Below, one piece after another: positions 49,643 through 61,703 of a stretch of 64,000 nucleotides of DNA. Each line of letters opens with the position of its first letter. Position 1 is the first letter of the stretch. The stretch is taken from the NCBI RefSeq assembly GCF_910596095.1, contig NC_056535.1, forward strand, positions 5,799,001-5,863,000. The letters are read 5' to 3'. Below the pieces are notes generated by a model that was not told the origin of the DNA, made no database searches, and saw nothing but the letters and a program-made list of their open reading frames with translations. This DNA comes from Thunnus maccoyii. Lineage: Eukaryota; Chordata; Actinopteri; Scombriformes; Scombridae. The position numbers and the translations under genes were made by a program.

Positions 49643-50345
49643 CTGTGTAGAAAATAAGATAATATTGCTCATATAGTTTGTTATTCAGAGTTTTAACTAC
49701 ATCTGAAAATGTTCCAGTAAAAAAAACTCTCATATACCCTGATGGATCTGTACATTCCTCCGCTCCCTTCAATGAACCCCCAGGGTATTTTGTTACTGCC
49801 GTACATCTCGAAACGCAACAAGCTTGACTTTCAACACAACAATTTTATCTTCAACAACAGACATTTACATATTAAATTTGAAACCCCAACAATAACACCA
49901 CTCTTTCAAATGATCATGACAGGGTTTAAATCCATAGATTAGCTACTTTCTTCAAGAAACACAGTTGGTGGATGTATATTGGCATAAAATAATACTTTTG
50001 AAGACATCTTACAGTCAGCAAACAGTGTGCCTGTTGAGACTGTGAGATGTGGTTGAAAGATCTCTCAAAAAAAGCTAGGAGGTGGTCCTTGAGTTAAGTT
50101 TTTGTTGTTGTTTTGTCAAATCATGCAGCATTTTTTTTATTTGTATCGCGCTTACTCCCAAATTTAATAATTTAGCCATTACAAGTCTGTTGAAATGTGT
50201 TTGGTAAATTTTTCCCATGAATACGGTGAGATTATCTTGAAAGCAGAAAAAAGCATGCTAGTGGATTTTGTTTACCCCATGGATATATTATGTTTAGGGT
50301 TATTTTATATTTTACCCCACTGCTGCGTCACTCGGTTGCTATGCG

Positions 50346-50359
50346 GTTACCATGGTCAC
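50346..50359. promoter_or_regulatory. RFX X-box in the ift52 upstream region
   Basis: GTTACCATGGTCAC matches the X-box consensus GTTRCCATGGYAAC at 13 of 14 positions. An extra half-site GTTGCT lies 6 bp upstream, and ggcaacgc follows about 40 bp downstream. RFX factors drive intraflagellar transport genes, and the site sits 528 bp before the ift52 start codon, between ift52 and the minus-strand gene. Confidence 0.65.
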
Positions 50360-50887
50360 CACTCTCCCCCATAATGCATCACTGTTAGGAGAGCCTGGCA
50401 ACGCTGATCTGTGAATGTACAATAATAACGTAGTGTCACAGGTGGGAATTTATGTTATAGGCGAACAGTTAATAGAGAACAGAAACATTAATGTCAAGCA
50501 TCGGACACTAACGTGAGGTAATGGGACCCAGCTATTAGCTACGTGGCTAACAATAACGTCACATTCTGAATAACTTATAGCTAGCTCCTTAGCTATATTT
50601 GCTAACGGTATTCTAACGTACGACGATGGATGCTTAACTTGTTACTTAAGTGACCAACTAGTACAACGTTTCCAAGTTAATACTGGCTACGTATAGACTG
50701 GAATTTCAGTTACAAGCAGTGAATTGCCATGCTAAAATAATCCACAACTAGCTAAAATAGTAATAATGTGCTAAAAGACACCTCATAGCTAATCAAATAG
50801 GATCTAACGTTAACTAGGAGTTAAACCCTGTTTGTAGGTGTACGGATGCTTCTAAAAGCCAACTGCAGTGAGTGAACCTAATAAAGA

Positions 50888-53629
50888 ATGGAGAAGGAAC
50901 AGCACAACACTGTGGTCTTCAATGCTTCAAAAAGAGAGCTGTTTACCACGAACAATGGATACAAATCCATGCAGAAGAGACTCCGGGCTCAATGGAAAAT
51001 CCAAAGGTAATGTGTTTGTGGTGTAACACTGACCTGTCTGCGCTTTGTCTAGAGCTACTACTATATTTTTCATTATTTCGTAGCAATATTGAGAGATACC
51101 TCAGATGCTAAATAAATGCTGCCTCTTCTAGTATGAAGGATGAGCTGTCTATGGAGAAGCTGAAGGGTGTCAAGTTGTGGATAACTGCGGGCCCAAGGGA
51201 GAAGTTTACAGCATCAGAGGTAGTGTATCAAAAGCTATCATTTTACATCACCAAATTCATAAATAGCATTGTATGTATGCTTAAACTATGATCTGTTTAT
51301 TTCCATTTAACAGCTCTTGGCATAGGAGGGGGTAGAAATAGCAAGCTTGCCAGTCACTATGTGCTTTGTTGCCTTTAAATTCTGCATTCAGGTTCTCACA
51401 CAAGCATGTTTCCACACTTTTGTCCCATTTGATTTCAGCTGGAGGTACTGAAGCACTACCTGGACAGTGGAGGAAATGTGCTTGTCATGCTCGGTGAAGG
51501 AGGGGAAATGAAATATGACACCAATATCAACTTTCTCCTGGAGGAGTTTGGAATAATGGTTAACAATGGTGCGTAGTGAAATCTGTGCAAATGACACTTC
51601 ACATCATTTATGTAATTGTTGTGTATTGAAGTTTTAAAGAATCATATGTTCTCCATCAACACTACAGATGCAGTTGTGAGGAATGTGTACTACAAGTACT
51701 TCCATCCAAAGGAGGCGCTTGTGTCTAATGGTGTATTAAACCGGTTGGTTTGTTACAGTATCTATTGTATTTCTCTCACACATAATTTATTTATGGTTTT
51801 GTTGTATATATATAAATATTTATTCATTTCAACTGTAGTTGTATTGGATTACCACTCTAAAATGAATTATCCTACACACTGATGAACATTAAAGCCAACA
51901 TGATCTGCCTCTTTTTTGTTTAGAGAGATAAGTCGCGCTGCTGGCAAAGTGATCACAGGAATAACTGAAGATGAAAATGTTGGAAACAATGCACAGTAAA
52001 TGATTTGGTTTTATATTCCTATTTACTACATTGACCGCTACATTTAGTGTTTTTGGAGGGGTTTTGAATGCAAAATTTTCTGTCTTTATTTGTGCAGGGC
52101 TCTCACATTTGTGTACCCATATGGTGCCACACTGAGTGTGATGAAACCTGCTGTTGCTGTTCTTTCAACTGGCTCAGTCTGCTTCCCCCTCAACAGGCCT
52201 GTCCTGGCTTTCTATCAAGGAAAGGTCAGAGGCACAAGATGGTTTTTTTCATACTTATTCTTAGGCAACAATACCTGTGCATGTATACTTGTAAGGTGAT
52301 GTTGAAAGATGTCTCATGTCTTATTAAGGAGGCTGGAAAACTGGTAGTTCTGGGTTCCTGCCACATGTTCAGTGACCAATACATAGACAAAGAGGAGAAC
52401 AGTAAAATCATGGTGAGTACAGCTGACATATAAAAATGTTTAAAAAGTATACTCTGCTATCTTGTGGAATTTGAAGTGGAGTATTTGTGCTCAACACTCT
52501 GTTGTACTTTTTCATTCCAGGATGTTGTGCTCCAGTGGCTCATGACTGATAATATTCAGTTGAATCAGATTGATGCAGAAGACCCAGAGGTGAGGACGTT
52601 TACTTCACAGGAGAATGGCATCATTGATATTGTCTTTTAAATTAGCTGACATCCATCTTGTCCCTTTTTTTTTTTGTCTCCTAGATCACAGATTACACCA
52701 TGTTGCCAGACACAGGGTGCCTGTCAGAACATCTCAGAGTGTGCTTACAAGAGGGTGATGAAAACCCCAAGGACTTCACCTCTCTCTTTGACATGTCTTT
52801 GTTCAATTTGTCAACCGATACTTTACCCCAAGTCATCAGGTGAGAATGCAAAATATACCCGAGAACATTATCTGCACATCACTGCTCTTGTTTTTCTTCA
52901 TAGCTTAAAAAAAATTATTTGCTGTAATGTTTTCTGCAGTGCTTACAAGCAGCTTAATGTCAAAGACGAGCCGCTTCAGCTGATCACACCACAGTTTGAG
53001 ACCCCTCTGCCTCAGCTCCAACCTGCTGTAAGTCCAGCGTTTTTCCATGCATACATTTCTAGAGTCATATGTAACCGCAATGTTATGGGAACAAACATTT
53101 TTGCTTTTATCTCCACAAATTTAAATCCACAAGTGTGGGCTTTCCTGTCTTTTAGGTCTTTCCACCTGCCTTAAGTGATTTGCCTCCACCCATGCTGGAC
53201 CTGTTTGATCTAGATGAAACATTCTCCTCTGAGAAAGTGCGCCTAGCTCAGCTCACAAATAAATGTAAGATCACTACTGTTCTTAGCAAAATTAAGTGGT
53301 TAGGTTTAGACCCTTGATAAGGCACAATTTATATTTTTTTAAACCGCTTCTGCTCCCAGGTACAGATGATGATCTTGAGTTCTATGTACGGAAATGTGGG
53401 GAAATTCTGGGGGTGACTCCCAAGTTGGATAAAGATCAGAGGGATGCCAAGCACATCTTGGAGCACATTTTCTTCCAGGTTGTGGAGTTCAAGAAACTCA
53501 ATCAGGTGAGAGAACTTAGCTCTCCTACAAGTAAGTTTATTATGCATTTAAGGCCTTGTCTAATAACAAATTCCCCTCTTGCAGGAGCATGATATCGATA
53601 CTGAGGCACAGTTCACTCCGGGTCACTGA
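50888..53629 (+). CDS. ift52: ift52, intraflagellar transport protein 52 (complete, 13 exons)
   Basis: IFT52 is a core subunit of the IFT-B complex that carries cargo along cilia. Exons: 50888-51006, 51132-51219, 51439-51568, 51668-51743, 51924-51995, 52098-52224, 52329-52412, 52521-52589, 52685-52839, 52940-53027, 53156-53264, 53360-53505, 53585-53629. All borders are GT-AG, phases join, and the product is 435 residues (human 437). Recognised stretches include LFTTNNGYKSMQKRLRAQWK, VKLWITAGPREKFTA, MLGEGGEMKYDTNINFLLEE, VVRNVYYKYFHPKEALVSNG, VMKPAVAVLSTGSVCFPLNR, LGSCHMFSDQYIDKEENSKI, LNQIDAEDPEITDY, LFDLDETFSSEKVRLAQLTN, LEFYVRKCGEILGVTPKLDK and AKHILEHIFFQVVEFKKLNQ. The N-terminal half is the GIFT domain and the C-terminal part binds IFT partners. 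The start ATG (agaATGg) matches the MEKE start of the family and has good context. Confidence 0.97.
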
Positions 53630-53849
53630 TTATTATTCAGCTCTACCTTTTCAATATACTGTACCATGACTAAGCAGATGTGAGTATATTCTGTAGTAAA
53701 AAGGACTGTTACATTGTTCTGGACTATAGTATCAACAGGGTACTGTGATGACTGAAATGTATGATTGTATATGGTAAACTGACATTTTTAAATCTTTATA
53801 CTTTTGTATTCCATTGTGTAGAATATGTAAAACTGTAAATACACCAGCA

Positions 53850-53855
53850 AATAAA
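53850..53855 (+). terminator. ift52 poly(A) signal
   Basis: AATAAA 221 bp after the ift52 stop. Confidence 0.65.
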
Positions 53856-53863
53856 GTCATACT

Positions 53864-53869
53864 TTTATT
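53864..53869 (-). terminator. Poly(A) signal of the convergent minus-strand gene
   Basis: TTTATT on the plus strand (AATAAA on the minus strand) lies 257 bp after the TGA of the minus-strand gene and only 9 bp beyond the ift52 signal. Confidence 0.5.
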
Positions 53870-54125
53870 TAAATATTCAAATATTAAAAACATTTTGTTC
53901 AAGACAAAGAGCTGACTGCATGCATCCTCACACATGGATCCTGTAAAAAGACAAGAGAAATTTAACTCTAAAACATGGGTTTGCAGATTTTGCCAGAGAA
54001 CACTAATGAATGAAGCATCTTACCTTTTAAATTTTTCTCTTTGACTCATCCTTGATGCATGATGGGTGCAGAGGCAGACAAGATAGTGTAACTTTCATGC
54101 CAAGTGTGCCTGTAGGGGGGGCACA

Positions 54126-54877
54126 TCAGGGAGAAACTTCAGCTGGTGAATGTTGTGTAGACTGTTTGAGTTTTGGACTCCACATTGGCTCCTGAGTGCT
54201 CAACTCCATGCAGGGTTTGGGGCTCTCTGATTTAATCAAAGACACATCCCAGGATATTTGAGAGGCTGCGAGATCACTGTACGACTGGTCAAAACAAGTA
54301 GACTTTTGCTTGGGAAGGAGGATGTGGGGAGTGGAGGACATTCCCTGTAAAGGCACAACCAAGTGATGACTGTCAGTCTCTTGAGGGTTCAAGCTGTTCA
54401 ACGAAGACACCTGTGAGGGAGAAAGCGGGTCCGACGGCTTGCAGAGAGACGCCAGGATGGACAGCCTAGCGTCAGATCCATCAGCTACTGTGTCATTTGA
54501 TGCTCTTGATGTGGACAGTTGTTCCAGTGACAAAGCAGACAGCAAGCTCTGTTCACCAAAAAACTTCTTGTCAAGCTCTGATGGAGAGGAACACTCAAAG
54601 CTATTCATATCTAGGAGGTAAAATGATACATAGCACTTTGAATCATATCAGCAGATCAGGCTTTAATGAATGAACTTACCTTCAGAATAAAACTTGTTTT
54701 CTTACCTTTAACAACAAACATGTTCTCCATTGTTTCTGTGAGCCAGTGAGTGCCAGCTGAACTCCAGGTGGGTTTTAAACTGTTGAAGCTGCGTGTTAAT
54801 TGACCCAGCTGGAGGCCCAGCAAGTCATCAGTCAGGAGGAGGTGGGGCAGCATACAGGCTCTGCAGCTATGAGGGAA
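54126..54877 (-). CDS. Unidentified Ser/Pro-rich minus-strand gene, last two exons
   Basis: The penultimate exon (about 54877-54706) begins after a tccctcatag acceptor with CRACMLPHLLLTDDLLGLQL and GQLTRSFNSLKPTWSSAGTH, and ends MENMFVVK at GTAAG. It joins in phase to the last exon (54610-54126), which reads MNSFECSSPSELDKKFFGEQ and then a Ser/Thr/Pro-rich tail. That tail has several SP or TP sites (SPSEL, PLSPSQ, SSTPHI, SESPKP, MWSPKL) and ends SPAEVSP before the stop. It has no membrane or enzyme motif. SP/TP clusters suggest a regulated, perhaps cell-cycle phosphoprotein, but the family is not recognised. The upstream exon(s) and start were not found. The first visible exon needs a 2-base carry-over from an earlier exon, probably towards 55.5 kb and head-to-head with mybl2. 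Confidence 0.6.
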
Positions 54878-55503
54878 ATCAGGTGCAGACACATATTAGT
54901 TGAAATTACATGTAGTTTTTTCTTTCTTTCTATTTTTATGTAAATTAAAGTTGTAATAAAAGGTGTTTTTATTGTTGATTTATTTGAACTTTTTAATTTT
55001 TATTTCCTAAGCAATTTCTTATGGAAAAATGAATAAAACTAGGCCTTCAACTTACAATAATTTTCATTATGGTTTAGTTTATCATTTGTTTTTTTTAATT
55101 AATCATAATATTGATTAATTCGCCATTCATTCATATAATAGTGAAAGCTCAAAATGAGGACATGATTGGTTTTTAATAATTACGTTTTCACAATTATAAA
55201 TAATTAAGATGAAGTCTAATAATAAATAATGTAAGTTAACATTATAATAATCTGTTTTGGTTTTTTGTTGCCTTTAATTAGTTTCCATTTTCCTCATATA
55301 TTTCATTTCCCTCATATGTATATAATAATTAGAGCGGTATACAAGACAATGTACAGGATTTAGCTTGTCACTATATTGAATAGGTGTATGTTAGTTATTT
55401 GATAGTGGGGATATCATGAAAGCTTACGCCTGTTTGAATAGTTTGGTCTAAATTTGGTATTTGAAGGTTGCCCTACGTGAAACGTTTTACCTTGAAAGTC
55501 CTG

Positions 55504-55512
55504 CCGGAAGTG
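55504..55512. promoter_or_regulatory. ETS-type site in the mybl2 upstream region
   Basis: CCGGAAGTG lies 314 bp before the mybl2 start codon in a locally GC-rich stretch of CpG-bearing sequence. No TATA box is evident. No perfect E2F or CHR element was found by eye. Confidence 0.35.
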
Positions 55513-55825
55513 TTTTATCTCGCTACATGACCCTGTGCGCATGTGTAATGCGCCGCATACGTCACTATCTGGTTTGTACGCTGGGGAAGAGCGGGAGATA
55601 GAAATCCAGGAGCGCGGACAGACTGGCCGCCCCGCTGTAGCTGGCTACAGGCTGCGACTTTTAACATTCAACACAGCAGCAGCGAGCCTCCACCACCGCG
55701 GACCTCTTCACAAAGACAATAAACACGCGGAATACAACCAGATAACACCGAATATACGCGCATATGACGTGCAGCAACGGCAGGACAAACCACAGTCTGA
55801 ACGTAAACAACAGAAACAGAGGGAA

Positions 55826-58800
55826 ATGTCCTGGTGGCCGCGCGGGTAAGATGCTGATATTTATTATCTGAATGAACTAGCATTAGCAGTACTGTTTTGA
55901 CCACTAACAGATTAAATGTGAGCACAGTTAAAACGTTCAGTTGAATAACGTACATTACATTTACATTTTGGCCTAACCCTGTAACTTTTGAGAACTTCAC
56001 GGTCTCTCGTCTGTGCCGCCCTTTTCCAGACAGTCACAATTAACTGGGTTCAGTATTTGATTTCACTCCAGACACTCTTTCTATTCATTCACGTCAACCA
56101 TTTATTTACTCCAACTCTGTACTAACATCTTAACTGTGCTACATAGTAGTGTATGGCTATGAGATAGCAGCTAACCATACAGCTAAACCTGATTATCCAG
56201 TTGTCCTCTGCACACTACAAGGGCGGGCCAGTAGAGTTTCTGCATTCATTGTCAGCTTTATTGGAGCTTTTTTGTTTCTCAGTGAGGATGGAGAGGAGGC
56301 CATGCATCAAGACACTGACTCTGATGTGGCAGAACAGAGAGACGGTGGGAAAGTGAAGGTGAAATGGACACAAGAAGAGGTGATTGTCATGACTTGTCCC
56401 AGTGATTTGCATGTCCTCTGGTCTGAATGCCTCCTGACACAGTCAAAGAAATCACTACTCTCTGGGAGACAGAATGTAAACATGTTTATTTGTTTGCTTA
56501 CAGGATGACAAGCTCAAGGCTTTGGTTCAAAAAGTGGGGCAGAATGATTGGAAATATATTGCCAGCTTCATACCAGTAAGTTTGATTAACTTTTCTGTTG
56601 TTTTTAGTAAGCTGTAAGGGCCTCATTGGTTATTTGTTGACAGCAGAAATCTCATCAGTGTTTTGAAGTTTCTTCAATTGTTTTGTTTTGCTTAGAATCA
56701 CACTGAACATCAGTGTCAGCACCGCTGGTTTAAGGTCCTGGATCCAGAACTGGTTAAAGGTCCTTGGACCAAAGAGGAAGATGAGAAGGTAGGCGACTCG
56801 TTAGCTAGCAATGAAAAGGGTTTGAAATTTGACTTATTAAGTACAGTATATCTAGTGTTATTAGTGAAAACAAGTTGTATTTCACATGCAAGCTAAATTT
56901 CCTCCTCATTCCTCAGGTTATAGAGCTTGTACATCTCTATGGCAACAAACAGTGGGCTGTGGTAGCCAAACATCTGAAGGGCAGGCTGGGGAAGCAGTGT
57001 AGAGAGCGCTGGCACAACCACCTCAATCCCAATGTGAAGAAGTCGTCATGGACAGCCGAAGAAGACCTCATCATCTACAAGGCTCACTGCCTGCTCGGAA
57101 ACCGATGGGCTGAGATTGCAAAGCTGCTCCCTGGGAGGTAAATACACAACGGTCAACTCATAGGATGAGTTTGATATTGTCAACATGTTTTTGTGTGTGT
57201 ATGTAATTAAAGCCTTGCCTCCTCCAAAAGATTCATGTTATAATATTTATTCACAGGACGGATAATGCAGTGAAGAATCACTGGAATTCGACCATCAAAC
57301 GCAAGTTAGAGATGGGCTTCTATGCCGGGGAGGTCTTTAAGCCAAATGAACTGGAAGAGCTGTTGGCCCGTGTTAACAAAGATATGCAGGTGGGTTATCC
57401 TACCCATGATGTTCTCCTCTAAGATGGATACACTATTGACTGTATGATAAAATTTCTCTTTTCTCATGACACAGATGCCCAGTTGCTCTCAAGATGGTGC
57501 AGACAAGGACCCAGAGCAGAAAACACAACCTTCAGTAAGTGACCAATCACATCGATTTAAAAAAAAAAAAAATCACGATTTAAAAACAGGGTGGTTTTAA
57601 ATACTTTAAAGGTATACTATGCAGGATTTGTTGGTTGGTGTTTGTACACACAGCATTCAAAGTTGGCTCCTCCTCCCCGGGTGTGAGAGAGAGAGAGCAA
57701 CGGTGGTTGAGCGAGCTAGAGAGTAAATGAAGAGAGCGAGCGACCCTGGCCTGAACAAAGCTGTGAATCAGATAAATAAAACGTCATTTTCTGATTGTTT
57801 CACACACCTCCACACAACCCTGCGGGAAAGTACCGCATTGCTGGATTTGGTGTGAATGCAGAGCTTCATCCTATCCACTGTGGTCTCTGCTCTGTGTGTG
57901 TGTGTGTGTGTGTGTGTGTATAGCTCACACACTTCTAGTGGGCCATGAGTGATGATTAAGAGAGATTGCTTTTGTCTGAGTCTTAGTTAGTGTTTTTTAG
58001 GAAATTCCTGCATAGTATTTTAATCTCTGTCAACTGATTTGTTATAAATAAAGTCCACAGAAAGATTATCTGTATTGCACAACAGTAATGATGTTTTCAA
58101 TGTCAGTTAGTTATAGATGTCTTCTTTTTCCACCAGTTGCAGGAAACGCCAGTCTCAGCCTGTGTTAAAGCCAGCCCCAGCAAGCCAGGTCCTTCACAGT
58201 CTGTCCCCTCTCCAAAGGACAGTTTAAGCCCCAAGACTGAAGCAGACACCTCAGGAGAAATGAACGGTACCAACTGGGTGGTGGACAGCTCCGGCTTTCT
58301 CTCCCCCACTGGCCCAGCACTGAAGGAAGTACTGGACATGGTGGATGGGGTAAGTGTCCCCAATAGCCAACAAGACATTCAAGAGTGTATCCAGTAGCTG
58401 GTACCCCCACCTTATTTTGATGTAGTTTTAGGCAAATTTTAGTCATTTGATTTTTGTTTGTTTTAGTCAACAGAAGACTCTTTACATTTCGTCAGGTGAC
58501 ATTGTAGTCTCATCTTTGTTTTGCCTCATTCATCTTTATGTCTGTCCATTTCCCATCATTTCTGTATTGATTTACCTTGAGAGGAGAAGCTACAATGTCT
58601 GATAGCCTTCGATATTTCTTCAACAAACATCTAGAGGAAGATTTAGATTGTTGACTGCTGATAATAATCCTGGAATTTACTCATTATTTCTGATAGTAAC
58701 AGGCAAGATAGTTGTTTGAAAATAATGTTAACGTTACACTCTGAACAAGAGATAGTTTTAGCAGCAGAGGACACTGTTACATTTTGTCATAGTTCTTGTT

Positions 58801-61703
58801 TTCAGAGGCTACTTACTTGGCTTTAGTCTCATTTTTGTCACCAACAGATATTTTTTGCTTTCGTTAATCATTTGTGCTGTTTTTCATATTGATACATTAT
58901 TGTACTTTTGAGTAATACTTGTGACTTATTGTGAATAATAAGCCTCTAATGACTAGTTAGTATTGATTTCAATAATATGTATATTTTTAGTTGATCTTTT
59001 ATGACCCTTTTTCGAGAAGTGACCAGATATATAACAATTTACTATTATCATTGTTATTATTATTTTATTTTTTCACACCGGATATATAACTGACAAATAA
59101 AGTGTTTCTTATGTACTCAGGACATCGATGGCTGGTGCAACCTGGCAGCCTTCGACCTGCCTGAAGACAGCCCGAGCCCAGAACGCCACCAGTTCCGTCT
59201 GGAAGGTAGCGCCTTGCAGGAGTTAAGCAAAGGTAGCAAGGGAGAACTCATCCCCATCTCTCCTGGAGGGGTCACACCGCCCTCCATACTGAACCGCCGC
59301 AGCCAGAGACGCATCGCCTGGTCTCCTGATGCCAATACCTTAATGACTCCCAAGAGCACCCCTGTCAAAATCTTGCCCTTTTCTCCATCTCAAGTGAGTC
59401 TTCTTAGTTAATTCTGTAGCACTGACTATGGCACTGCTCACAATGTTATAATGAAGAAGGAGTAACTTTAACTAACAAGCATTGTTTCAGTTCCTCAACA
59501 TGTGGACCAAGCAGGACAGTCACGACCTGGAGAACCCGTCCCTCACGTCCACGCCGGTGTGTAGCCAGAAAGCCATTGTTACAACACCTCTACAGCGAGA
59601 CAAGACCCCACTCACTCAGAAGGAAAACTCAGCGTAAGTAGTCCTTTACTCAGATCCGATGGTTAGCGTACAATCGGTATCACCTTGAGTCTCATTGTTC
59701 ACATTTTGTTTTCATGCAGATTCGTCACACCCAACCACAAGTCGGAGCTCTGTACGACACCACGAACTCCCACGCCGTTCAAAAATGCCATGGAGAAATA
59801 CGGACCTCTGCAACCTCTGGTGAGTATCTGTCTCTTGACTGTCAATAAAAAGCAATGAGTTATCAGCATTAACAGTGTCTTCTGATGTGTCGTCACAGCC
59901 TCAGACTCCTAACCTTGAAGACGACATAAACGAGGTCATCCTGAGAGAAGCCGGGATTGACTTGGTTGTTGTACGCACAACTCCACCTGAGCAAAGACGC
60001 AAAACAATGGTAACTATGAAACTTTAATACTTATAATACTTAATAACTATTCCTTTAACCCCCGTTAAAGGTATACTTTACCATTTAGACATATTACATA
60101 TTAGATCATAGAGAGCCAAAGTAAACAGCAAAGTAAAATAGTTCTTTATTTAATATTTCTGTTTTGGTGGCCTTTAATTAACACCATGGAAGGAAGAAGA
60201 ACAATATACACATATTAAACATAGAGCATTTGCTGTGTAAAATAGCACCTCTTCTTTTTTCCCTTACCTTTTTATTACTTTAGAATAGACTACGGGTGGA
60301 TATCATCAATAAGGGAGAAACAGTTACAGCAATGTATAACCTGCACACTGTCAACATGAGAAAACTTAATGGCAGCTCTAGTTTTTTGAATGCTAACAAA
60401 TAAATTGCAGTTTAATCCCAAAAGATTTTATTCTGATAGCAAATACTGTAATAGATACTGATTTATCTTATATAGTATAGATAGTAAACCTCAGGAACAA
60501 CACTCTGACCTCTGAAAGCAACCCTGAATGAGACATTGTACTGAACTACAAAAGCTAGCGTTATAGCAGCTAGCTCAGATGTGAAGTCAGGGTTCAGACT
60601 CTATAATGATACAAGCTAATGTTTTTAGCACGGTGTAATTTTAGTGTATGGTGTTGGCATATAAAAAAGAGCAGGCAAAATGTTCTTAGATGTGTAAATG
60701 ATAGTTTGTGCTTGTAATCATGTGCTAGTTGCAACTTGAGCATATGTCTGTTAAACTAATACTGCAGGTTGTCAGTAGAAGGTGTGTCTCAGAAAGTTAG
60801 ACTGCTTGGGAACATTGAGTACTTGAGCTCCCCACTGCTTCACGCTCACAACTTCACACCTTGTAGCGAGGCATTACAACAACAGTCTTCTGTTGGTCAG
60901 TAGGCAGCTGCGTGAGAGCAACTGAGTGTGAAATCTCTTGTTCATTCACTTCCCCCATCCAGATATTTAAAGTCTACCACTGTTCCCACCATTCAACAAT
61001 GCTTTTGGCTGATGTTTTAGCTTCCACTCTAGAACCCCTAGCACAGACAGACAGAAATTGTACTTGACTGACAATCTTTCTGAACCTATTTACTCACATC
61101 CTGATGGTTTTTGTTGTTTTTATTCCTAGCATCGCCCTCCTATGAAGAAAGTGCGGAAGTCATTGGCCCTAGATGTCGTGGATTGCCAGGTGATGCCTAC
61201 ATCCAAACGCAAATCCAAGACTGAGGCCAAACACAGCATCAAGGTAAAGAGTGTGTAAATGTGCTGTTAATCTGTCTGTAGTTTTTACACATAATAATTC
61301 TCTGCTCTTTTTCCTTCTTTTTTTGCTCACAGGAAGAACCTGTGATGGTTTCTCTGAACTCCTCGTCATTTTACAGTAAGGGGCATGAAAATATTTTGGA
61401 TCAGGGCTTCCTTTTGGGACCTAGTGACAGTGCCATATTTCCCAGCACGGTGCCCCCAACTCCTGTAAGTTCCACTTTTATAACCCTAAAAGGAATTATC
61501 CTCATCAATGGAGTATGAGTATTTCACATAGCTCTTCTTTGACCTAATTCTATTGTGATGTTTTTTCTCTTCAGATGTCAAAAGAATGGGAGACGGTTGT
61601 GTGTGGACAAACTAAAGACCAGCTCATAATGACAGAGAAAGCAAGACGCTACCTTCGCTCGCTAAAATCACACACTCCCAACAGAGCTCTGATTTTGTCC
61701 TGA
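55826..61703 (+). CDS. mybl2: mybl2 (B-Myb) transcription factor (complete, 15 exons)
   Basis: B-Myb activates late cell-cycle genes with the MuvB complex. Exons: 55826-55845, 56283-56379, 56504-56575, 56696-56788, 56917-57137, 57257-57389, 57475-57534, 58137-58349, 59121-59393, 59491-59633, 59720-59819, 59899-60009, 61130-61243, 61333-61464, 61575-61703. Phases join, giving 636 residues (human 700). The N-terminus has [13 protein letters not shown] as in B-Myb. Three Myb repeats span about residues 33-188: R1 with WTQEEDDKL, R2 with [15 protein letters not shown] and [18 protein letters not shown]3 with SSWTAEEDL and [18 protein letters not shown]. The C-terminal half keeps B-Myb marks: [26 protein letters not shown]-like [62 protein letters not shown] and [13 protein letters not shown]. 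Many SP/TP sites fit cyclin-A/CDK2 control. The first coding exon is only 20 bp; its ATG is in good context and joins in phase. Confidence 0.96.
57606..58023. mobile_element. MITE in mybl2 intron 7
   Basis: ATACTATGCAGGATTT at 57614 and aaattcctgcatagtat at 58002-58018 are inverted copies. TTAA flanks both ends (57606-57609 and 58020-58023), fitting a TTAA target duplication as in piggyBac/Kolobok-type elements. A GT microsatellite lies inside at about 57893-57919. A related end (ttaaaggtatacttt) occurs in intron 12 at about 60065. Confidence 0.7.

Noticed and set aside
49950-50040. Possible further minus-strand exon (FFERSFNHISQSQQ) of the gene beside ift52
   Set aside because: Splice sites are plausible but the phase does not join to the next candidate exon.
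52674-53174. 166-codon plus-strand frame
   Set aside because: It crosses ift52 exons 9-10 and an intron in a different frame; ift52 explains the region.
55489-55540. Possible minus-strand first exon (MRTGSCSEIK...) for the SP/TP-rich gene
   Set aside because: Its donor phase does not fit the next known exon, so an extra unseen exon would be needed.
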